A DNA stretch of 64,000 nt from Kitasatospora sp. CB01950. Its GTDB lineage: Bacteria > Actinomycetota > Actinomycetes > Streptomycetales > Streptomycetaceae. The notes beneath the pieces were generated by a model, which was given only the letters and a program-made list of their open reading frames with translations, ran no database searches and was not told the DNA's origin. Positions 57,307 through 64,000 of the stretch are shown here, one piece after another (the stretch's first letter is position 1; every line of letters begins with the position of its first letter). Location of the stretch: assembly GCF_001905465.1 (NCBI RefSeq), contig NZ_LISX01000007.1, positions 72,891-136,890 on the forward strand, in the 5' to 3' direction. The position numbers were made by a program, and so were the translations under genes.

Positions 57307-58533
57307 ATGACCGCCACTCAGCACGAGCCCGCCGTCATGCCCTTCGACTTCTTCGCCCCGCCCGCCGCGCCCGACCTCCCCGAGGCGCCCGACCTCCCCG
57401 AGGCGCCCGCGCCGGACCGGACGTGGCGACTGATAGGCGGCACCGCCTGGGTCTACCTCGCCGACCCCGAGGGGCCCGGCCTGACGCGTCCGGTCATCAT
57501 GTCGGACGGGTTCGGCAACGGCCCCAGCGATCTCGACATCCTCCACCACGCCCTGGAGCGCGGGAAGTTCGCCCTCCTCACCGCCCTGCGCCGGCGCGGC
57601 CACGACGTCGTCCTGCTCGGCTACCGCGAGCGCAGCGCGTCCGTCCTGAACAACGCCACCACCGCCATCGAGTGCATCCAGCGCGCCCTCGTCGAGCGGC
57701 CGGGCCGCCACCCGCTGACGGTCGGCGGCTTCGGCGCGGGCGGGCTGGTCACCCGGTACGCGCTCGCCAGGTTGGAGGCGGACGGGGTCGACCACCGGAC
57801 CGCCACGTACTTCTCGTACGACAGTCCGCACAACGGCGCCTGGATCCCGATCGGCCTCCAGGCCCTCGCGCACGCCCTCAAGGCCACTCCGGCCCTGTCC
57901 CGGCAGGTCAACAGCCCGGCCGCCCGTCAACTCCTCTGGCGCCACCTGGAGACGGTCGACGGCACGCCCCGCCAGGACCCGCTGCGCACCGAGTTCCTGG
58001 AGGCGCTCCGGCGGGTCGGCGACTGGCCGCGGCTCCCCCGTCTGCTGGCGGTCGCCAACGGCGCCGGCGACGGCGGCGGGAACGGCGTCAAGCCCGGCAT
58101 CGACGCCGTCAGGGCGACCAGCGGCCGGTTCGACGGCACCACGCTGCGCACCCAGGCCAAGGGCGACGAGCAGGTCGTCGCCCGGCTCAAGGGCCTGCCG
58201 TCCGGGCACACCGTCCGCACCGACGGCTTCCCCGAGTTGGACGGCGCGCCCGGCGGCACGCTCGGCACCTTCGGCGTCGCGGGCGACAGCCTCGGGGCCA
58301 CCGGCGCCGTCGGGATCGAGCCCGCCGCCGCGTCCGTCTGCTTCGTGCCCACGATCAGCGCGGTGGCGGCGACCGGTCTGGACCTCGGCACGGACCGGGA
58401 CCTCTACGCCCCCGTCGACCGGCTCGCCCCCGACGCCGTGGCGGTGGACGACTTCGTGTACTCCTCGCAGAACACCGGCCACGCCGAGATCACCGAGGAA
58501 CTCGCCACCTGGCTCCTGGACCGCCTCCCGTAG
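57307..58533 (+). CDS. Alpha/beta-hydrolase-like protein without nucleophile Ser
   Basis: This 408-aa protein has an esterase/lipase layout with VIMSDGFGNGPSDLDIL near residue 64, a nucleophile-elbow region TVGGFGAGGLVTRYALARLE, and TYFSYDSPHNGAWIPIGLQA after it. The expected GxSxGG is GFGAGG, with no serine at the nucleophile position, so classical hydrolysis is doubtful. The start has a repeat PDLPEAPDLPEAP. No signal peptide is seen. It may act as a binding or structural protein. Confidence 0.7.
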   Translation: MTATQHEPAVMPFDFFAPPAAPDLPEAPDLPEAPAPDRTWRLIGGTAWVYLADPEGPGLTRPVIMSDGFGNGPSDLDILHHALERGKFALLTALRRRGHDVVLLGYRERSASVLNNATTAIECIQRALVERPGRHPLTVGGFGAGGLVTRYALARLEADGVDHRTATYFSYDSPHNGAWIPIGLQALAHALKATPALSRQVNSPAARQLLWRHLETVDGTPRQDPLRTEFLEALRRVGDWPRLPRLLAVANGAGDGGGNGVKPGIDAVRATSGRFDGTTLRTQAKGDEQVVARLKGLPSGHTVRTDGFPELDGAPGGTLGTFGVAGDSLGATGAVGIEPAAASVCFVPTISAVAATGLDLGTDRDLYAPVDRLAPDAVAVDDFVYSSQNTGHAEITEELATWLLDRLP

Positions 58534-58595
58534 CAGGCCCGCCGCCGGGGGCCCCGGAACCCGCCTCCACGGCCCGGTCCGGGACCCTCGCGCGG

Positions 58596-59651
58596 CTACG
58601 AGTCGGTGTCCCAGTTGCACCCGGAGGCGAGCATCTTCTTGAGGATCGCGTCGTTGCTGCCGGTGAGTTGGGGACGCCAGGTCTCCAGGTCCCAGGTCGG
58701 GCCGCCGAGGTGGCCGCCCTTGGGGTTGGGGTAGGAGAAGTCCGCATGGCAGAGCAGCTGCTGGTAGGTCGAGTTCTGCTCGGTCGGGGTGGCGCCGGGG
58801 AACATCCGGGTGTTGGACCACACCTGTCGCCAGTCCTCGTCCACGTTGCCGGCGGCGTCGTCGCCTCCCAGCGGGGACTTGAACGCGGCGTCCGTGGGGG
58901 TGACGTGGACGGACGTGAAGCGGCTGTCGTTCCAGTTGATGTAGACCTCGGTCTTGACCACCCACTTGCTGTTGGTGATGCCGCCGTAGCCGATGCACGC
59001 GCTCTGGCAGGACTCGAAGGCGTCCTGCTGCCCGCCGCTCCACAGCAGGTACTTGCCGTTCTGGAAGTCCTGGCGCACGCCGTTGTTGTCGTCGACGTTC
59101 CCGCCGACGTGTCCGGCGTCGTACTCGTCGCTCGTGGGGTAGCCGTACGTCCCCCTCTCGTAGCCGTACTGGCCCCACCACCAGCCGATGTTGCCGTGCA
59201 CGGCGTGCGCCCCGGTGCCGGGCGACCAGTAGACCGTGGCGTTCTGGAACTGCTGGCGGACGCCGATCCCGTCGGGGTTCTTCAGTTCGTCGGTGAGCGG
59301 GTACCCCATGTAGCCGCCCTCCCAGCCGTGTTGGGCCCACTCCTGGCCGATGAGGCCCCACACGGCGTGCGCCCCGGTGTTCGGGCTCCAGTAGATCGAT
59401 CCGTGGTCGAAGACCTGCCGGCGGCCGACTCCGTCGGGGAGGCCGAGTTCGTCGCTGGTGGGGCAGCCGAGGGCGTCCCGCACGCCGGGAGCCTGGGTGT
59501 ACTCGGTCCAGATCGCACCGTCGACGGAGTGGGTGCCGCAGAAGACCTCCGCGGACGCGGGGGCGGCCTGGACGCCCACCATCAGGGAGGCGCCGGCCGT
59601 GCAGGCGGCGAGCGTGGCGAGGAGCCTGGTAACTGCCGGTCGTCCGTTCAT
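58596..59651 (-). CDS. Secreted LGFP-repeat protein with DUF2599-like C-terminus
   Basis: This 351-aa protein is read from ATG 59651. A signal peptide (LLATLAACTAGASLMVGVQA-APASA) is followed by three LGFP repeats (GCPTSDELGLPDGVGRRQVF, GYPLTDELKNPDGIGVRQQF, GYPTSDEYDAGHVGGNVDDN) that bind cell-wall or glycan, each with WSPxTGAHAVxG. The C-terminal ~130 residues with WDLETWRPQLTG and a final CNWD fit DUF2599. It is a probable cell-wall-associated protein. Four Cys suggest disulphides. Confidence 0.8.
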   Translation of the reverse strand: MNGRPAVTRLLATLAACTAGASLMVGVQAAPASAEVFCGTHSVDGAIWTEYTQAPGVRDALGCPTSDELGLPDGVGRRQVFDHGSIYWSPNTGAHAVWGLIGQEWAQHGWEGGYMGYPLTDELKNPDGIGVRQQFQNATVYWSPGTGAHAVHGNIGWWWGQYGYERGTYGYPTSDEYDAGHVGGNVDDNNGVRQDFQNGKYLLWSGGQQDAFESCQSACIGYGGITNSKWVVKTEVYINWNDSRFTSVHVTPTDAAFKSPLGGDDAAGNVDEDWRQVWSNTRMFPGATPTEQNSTYQQLLCHADFSYPNPKGGHLGGPTWDLETWRPQLTGSNDAILKKMLASGCNWDTDS

Positions 59652-59729
59652 GACCGGCAGTATCCACGACGGCAACTGCCGCGGGCTGCGCGATAAAGAG
59701 CCAAAGTTCGGACCCGATCGGCCGACGGC

Positions 59730-60368
59730 TCAGCGGACGCCGCGCGGCCGGAACTGGACGCTGATCCGCGGGCCGACCGCACCGGCGCTCTTCGGAATCG
59801 CGTGCTCCCACGTGCGCTGGCACGAGCCCCCCATCACCAGCAGGTCGCCGTGCCCGAGCGAGCGCCGCACCGTCGGCCCGCCGCCGCCCCGGGGGCGCAG
59901 CAGCAGCGGCCGGGCCTGGCCGACCGAGAGGATCGCGACCATGGTGTCCTCCCGGTCGCCGCGCCCGATCCGGTCGCCGTGCCAGGCGACGCTGTCCCGG
60001 CCGTCGCGGTACAGGCAGAGCCCGGCGGTGGCGAACGGCTCCCCCAGCTCCGTCCGGTAGTGGGCGCCGAGTGCGTCCCGGGCCTCGGCCAGCACGGGGT
60101 CGGGCAGCTCGGCGTCCTCGCGGTAGTACGCCAACAGCCGCGGCACGGCCACCACCCGCTCGTACATCTCCCGCCGCTCGGCCTGCCACGGCACCCCGCC
60201 CGCCAGCCGTTCGAACAGCGCGTCCGCCCCGCTCAGCCACCCGGGCAGCACGTCGATCCACGCCCCGCCGCCGAGCACCGTGCGTTCGATCCCGTCCAGC
60301 GGCCCGAGTGCGGGTTCCGCCTCCGGGCCGTCGGCGTCGAACAGCGATCCCTGCAGCTGGTACGTCAT
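59730..60368 (-). CDS. alkB: AlkB-family Fe(II)/2-oxoglutarate-dependent dioxygenase
   Basis: This 212-aa protein is read from ATG 60368. It repairs alkylated DNA bases by oxidative demethylation. Iron ligands are in SVAWHGDRIGRGDRED (HxD) and TWEHAIPK (His), and the 2-oxoglutarate-binding Arg in GPRISVQFRP. A LexA-type box lies 22 nt upstream. Together with the mutasome genes it suggests a DNA-damage-response neighbourhood. Confidence 0.92.
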   Translation of the reverse strand: MTYQLQGSLFDADGPEAEPALGPLDGIERTVLGGGAWIDVLPGWLSGADALFERLAGGVPWQAERREMYERVVAVPRLLAYYREDAELPDPVLAEARDALGAHYRTELGEPFATAGLCLYRDGRDSVAWHGDRIGRGDREDTMVAILSVGQARPLLLRPRGGGGPTVRRSLGHGDLLVMGGSCQRTWEHAIPKSAGAVGPRISVQFRPRGVR

Positions 60369-60389
60369 GCCGCCCAGCGTACGCCCCGT

Positions 60390-60405
60390 TCGAACACTCG
60401 TACGA
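60390..60405. promoter_or_regulatory. LexA (SOS)-type box upstream of alkB
   Basis: TCGAACACTCGTACGA fits TCGAAC-N4-GTTCGA with one mismatch and shares its first twelve bases with the imuA' box. It ends 22 nt upstream of the alkB start codon and may also influence the divergent Nudix gene. Confidence 0.7.
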
Positions 60406-60518
60406 TTACCGGCAGGACCTCGCCACCGGAACTGGCGCCGCGGGACCGCGGTGCAGGAGGGTGGGCCGACCGCGCGGACCGCGTGCGGCGGCCGGCCGGC
60501 GAGAAGAGGGGCGCATCC

Positions 60519-60971
60519 ATGAAGAGGCTCACTGTGAAGCTCTGGCGCGCGATCCGGGGCCCGTTGCAGTGGCGCGTCCTGTGGCTGTGGCACTCGACGT
60601 TCATGGTCGGGGTCACCGGCATCGTCCGCGACGACCGGGGCCGGGTGCTGCTGCTGAAGCACCGGATGTGGCCGGAGGGCCGGCAGTGGGGCCTGCCGAG
60701 CGGGTACGCGAACAAGGGCGAGCGCTTCGAGGACACGGTGGTGCGCGAGGTCCGCGAGGAGACCGGGCTCACCGTGAAGACGGGCGAACTGGCCTTCCTG
60801 AAGAGCGGGTTCAAGCTGCGCATCGAGGTCGCCTACGAGGCGCTGTACGTCGACGGGCGGATCGAGGTCGCGCCGTTCGAAATCCTGGAGGCCGGGTGGT
60901 TCGCGCCGGACGACCTCCCCGAGGGCCTGCAGGAGTCGCACCGGCAGCTGATCCACCGCCGACGGGCCTGA
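60519..60971 (+). CDS. Nudix hydrolase
   Basis: This 150-aa protein is read from ATG 60519 behind AAGAGGGG. The complete Nudix box is GYANKGERFEDTVVREVREE, TGL. The flanking LPSGYAN and LLKHRMWPEGRQWGLPSGYA are well formed. It cleaves nucleoside-diphosphate-type bonds; the substrate is unknown. It is divergent from alkB and may share control from the LexA-type box. A basic, hydrophobic N-terminus (LWRAIRGPLQWRVLWLWH) could associate with membrane. Confidence 0.92.
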   Translation: MKRLTVKLWRAIRGPLQWRVLWLWHSTFMVGVTGIVRDDRGRVLLLKHRMWPEGRQWGLPSGYANKGERFEDTVVREVREETGLTVKTGELAFLKSGFKLRIEVAYEALYVDGRIEVAPFEILEAGWFAPDDLPEGLQESHRQLIHRRRA

Positions 60972-61048
60972 CCTCCGGCGGAAAGAGCGCCTGGGCGAAC
61001 GGTGCGCCGCCGAGGCGGTTTTGTCCGTTTGGTCTAGATTGCCCGGTC

Positions 61049-62680
<1,632 letters not shown>

Positions 62681-62693
62681 ACTCCCTTGTGCG

Positions 62694-63422
62694 CTACCGC
62701 TGTTCGAAGTAGAAGCTGCGGATGAAGCAGTCCCGGGGCTGACCGATCGCGAACAGCACGCAGTCGGTGACGGACTGGGCGGTGAGCACGTCGTCTGCGG
62801 TGCGGGAGGCGGCGTCCCACTCGGGGGCGAGCGGGTCGCCGTCGTCGAAGTCCGGCGGGTAGAGCGCGATCACCCGGATGCCCTCGGGGCGCAGCCGGGC
62901 GGAGAGCACGTCGGAGAAGCCGGACTGGGCGGCCTTCGCCGCGTAGTAGGCGGGGTGCGAGGCGGAGCGGTGGTTGCGCAGTTCGCCGACCGAGGAGACC
63001 AGGTTGACCACGTCGGCGGCGACCGAGGCGCGCAGCAGCGGCAGCAGGTGACGGGTGACCAGGACGGTGCCGGTGCCGCCGGAGGCGATGGTGTCGGCGA
63101 TCGCCTCGTCGTCGGCGTCCAGCAGGTCGGCGCCGTGCAGGTAGCGGGCGCCGTTGTTGACGAGCACGTCGACCCGGTCGGTGCGGGCGGCGACCTCGGC
63201 GGCGAACGCCCGGACGGACGCGGGGTCGGAGATGTTGCAGGCCAGGCCCTCCGCCGCGGCCCCGCTGTCGGCGGTGATCTCCTCGGCCGTCCGCCGGGCC
63301 GCGTCCAGCCCGCGCGCCGACACCAGTACCCGCGCCCCCAGCCGCCCGGCCCGGATCGCGAGCGCGCGGCCGGTGCCGCGGCCCGCGCCGGTGATGACCA
63401 TGGTGCGTCCGGTGAGATCCAT
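62694..63422 (-). CDS. SDR-family oxidoreductase
   Basis: This 242-aa classical SDR has TGAGRGTGRALAIRAG as the cofactor motif, NNGARYL for NNAG, catalytic Ser in NLVSSVGELR and YYAAK. The C-terminus (QPRDCFIRSFYFEQR) is longer than the FabG type. It stops 13 nt beyond the multicopper oxidase gene, convergent. Substrate unknown. Confidence 0.9.
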   Translation of the reverse strand: MDLTGRTMVITGAGRGTGRALAIRAGRLGARVLVSARGLDAARRTAEEITADSGAAAEGLACNISDPASVRAFAAEVAARTDRVDVLVNNGARYLHGADLLDADDEAIADTIASGGTGTVLVTRHLLPLLRASVAADVVNLVSSVGELRNHRSASHPAYYAAKAAQSGFSDVLSARLRPEGIRVIALYPPDFDDGDPLAPEWDAASRTADDVLTAQSVTDCVLFAIGQPRDCFIRSFYFEQR

Positions 63423-63483
63423 GGACCTACCCTTCGTTCACTGTCCTTTGTCGTGAGGACAATATGACCATCGACCGGAAGGG

Positions 63484-63996
63484 GTGGGCGAAGTGGCCGC
63501 GTGGGGCGTGACGTTCACGGTGGTGTGCGACGACTGCGGCGCCGAGGCGAGGCAGGACGTCGGGCAGAAGCTGCGGGACGGACGGCTCCACTGGGACTCG
63601 GAGTTCCACTGCCCGGCCTGCGGGGCGTCGGCGTGCCTGGGGTTCGGCGTCGACGAGACGCCCGACTGGGTGCGCGACCGACTGATCGCCCGGCACGGGA
63701 CGGCCCGGCTGCGGCTGGCCGATCCGGCGGCAGGACGGGTCGCGGTGCTGAAGACCGTACGCGGGGCGTGGGACGTGACGCTGTCCCGAGCCTGCGTGCT
63801 GGCCGGGCAGTTGGCCGGCGAGGGCCTGGCCGGGACGCTGCCCGAGGTCACCTGGCTGCGCGAGCGGCTGGCGGCGGGCGGGGTGCAGGCCGACGTGGTG
63901 GCCGGGGTGCAGGCCGACGTGGTGGCTGAGGTGCCGGCCGAGGCCTGTGCGGCGGTCAGTCCGTGGGATCGGCCGATCGGTGGCGGGCGCGGCTGA
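63484..63996 (+). CDS. Zinc-ribbon hypothetical protein
   Basis: This 170-aa protein is read from GTG 63484. It has two CxxC pairs (VVCDDCGAEA and FHCPACGASA) 27 residues apart, which predict a zinc ribbon at the N-terminus. A helical part (VTLSRACVLAGQLAGEGLAG) follows, then a repeat GVQADVVAGVQADVVAEVPAE. No family was recognised. It is divergent from the SDR gene and ends 4 nt before the window end. Confidence 0.65.
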   Translation: MGEVAAWGVTFTVVCDDCGAEARQDVGQKLRDGRLHWDSEFHCPACGASACLGFGVDETPDWVRDRLIARHGTARLRLADPAAGRVAVLKTVRGAWDVTLSRACVLAGQLAGEGLAGTLPEVTWLRERLAAGGVQADVVAGVQADVVAEVPAEACAAVSPWDRPIGGGRG

Positions 63997-64000
63997 ACTG

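Overview
The window is very GC-rich DNA with strong G/C preference at third codon positions, many GTG starts, 1- to 4-nt overlaps between consecutive genes and actinobacterial families (DUF1876, DUF6529, LGFP repeats, mycothiol-type DinB proteins, imuA'-imuB-dnaE2). It reads as a chromosomal segment of a Streptomyces or Kitasatospora-type actinomycete. No rRNA, tRNA, CRISPR array or intact insertion sequence was seen.

Layout. (1) 192-13634, all on the minus strand, is a specialised-metabolite cluster. A lysine/ornithine-type N-hydroxylase, a stand-alone methionyl-tRNA-synthetase-like enzyme and an FAD amine oxidase head one tightly overlapping operon. It continues with an MFS exporter, two ATP-grasp ligases, two paralogous acyl-CoA-dehydrogenase-like flavoenzymes and a cobalamin-type radical SAM enzyme. 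A LuxR-type regulator, a small cupin and a small hypothetical protein follow. The first three enzymes plus a cupin are the known tool kit for N-N (hydrazine) bond formation, but here the cupin is a separate gene. (2) 13783-19848 is mixed: a TPR/Sel1-like gene carrying an inverted-repeat insertion, a GH13 enzyme, remnants of a divergent ArsR/MFS pair, a hemC paralogue, an SDR and a kinase-like phosphotransferase. (3) 19937-25063 is a type III polyketide locus resembling srsABC (PKS, membrane methyltransferase, FAD hydroxylase), flanked by a UbiA prenyltransferase and a P450, with a Ser/Thr-kinase remnant between.

(4) 25238-31199 holds a Nudix-like gene without its box, a DrrAB-type exporter, a secreted-repeat lipoprotein with a DUF6529 membrane protein, and a catalase. 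(5) 31285-36997 is an acyl-CoA catabolic regulon: APH-like kinase plus ACAD on the plus strand, quinone oxidoreductase plus two SDRs on the minus strand, and a TetR gene. The same 16-bp operator sits just behind TTGACA promoters of both operons. (6) 37032-48873 contains a VOC protein, a ferredoxin reductase, a lipoprotein/ECF sigma/anti-sigma operon, thioredoxin, pirin, a MarR/dioxygenase pair with twin perfect operators, and two paralogous lipoproteins. (7) 48933-56059 is the inducible mutasome: dnaE2, an imuB with six perfect 30-bp repeats, a 0.8-kb block of degenerate repeats, and imuA' behind a LexA-type box. (8) 56203-63996 carries a DUF1963-like protein, an alpha/beta hydrolase without a nucleophile serine, an LGFP-repeat secreted protein, an alkB homologue with its own LexA-type box, a Nudix hydrolase, a multicopper oxidase, an SDR and a zinc-ribbon protein.

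The most interesting element is the hydrazine-type cluster with a split cupin/MetRS pair and an unusual tailoring set. All functional names come from reading motifs and gene order; no database search was possible.
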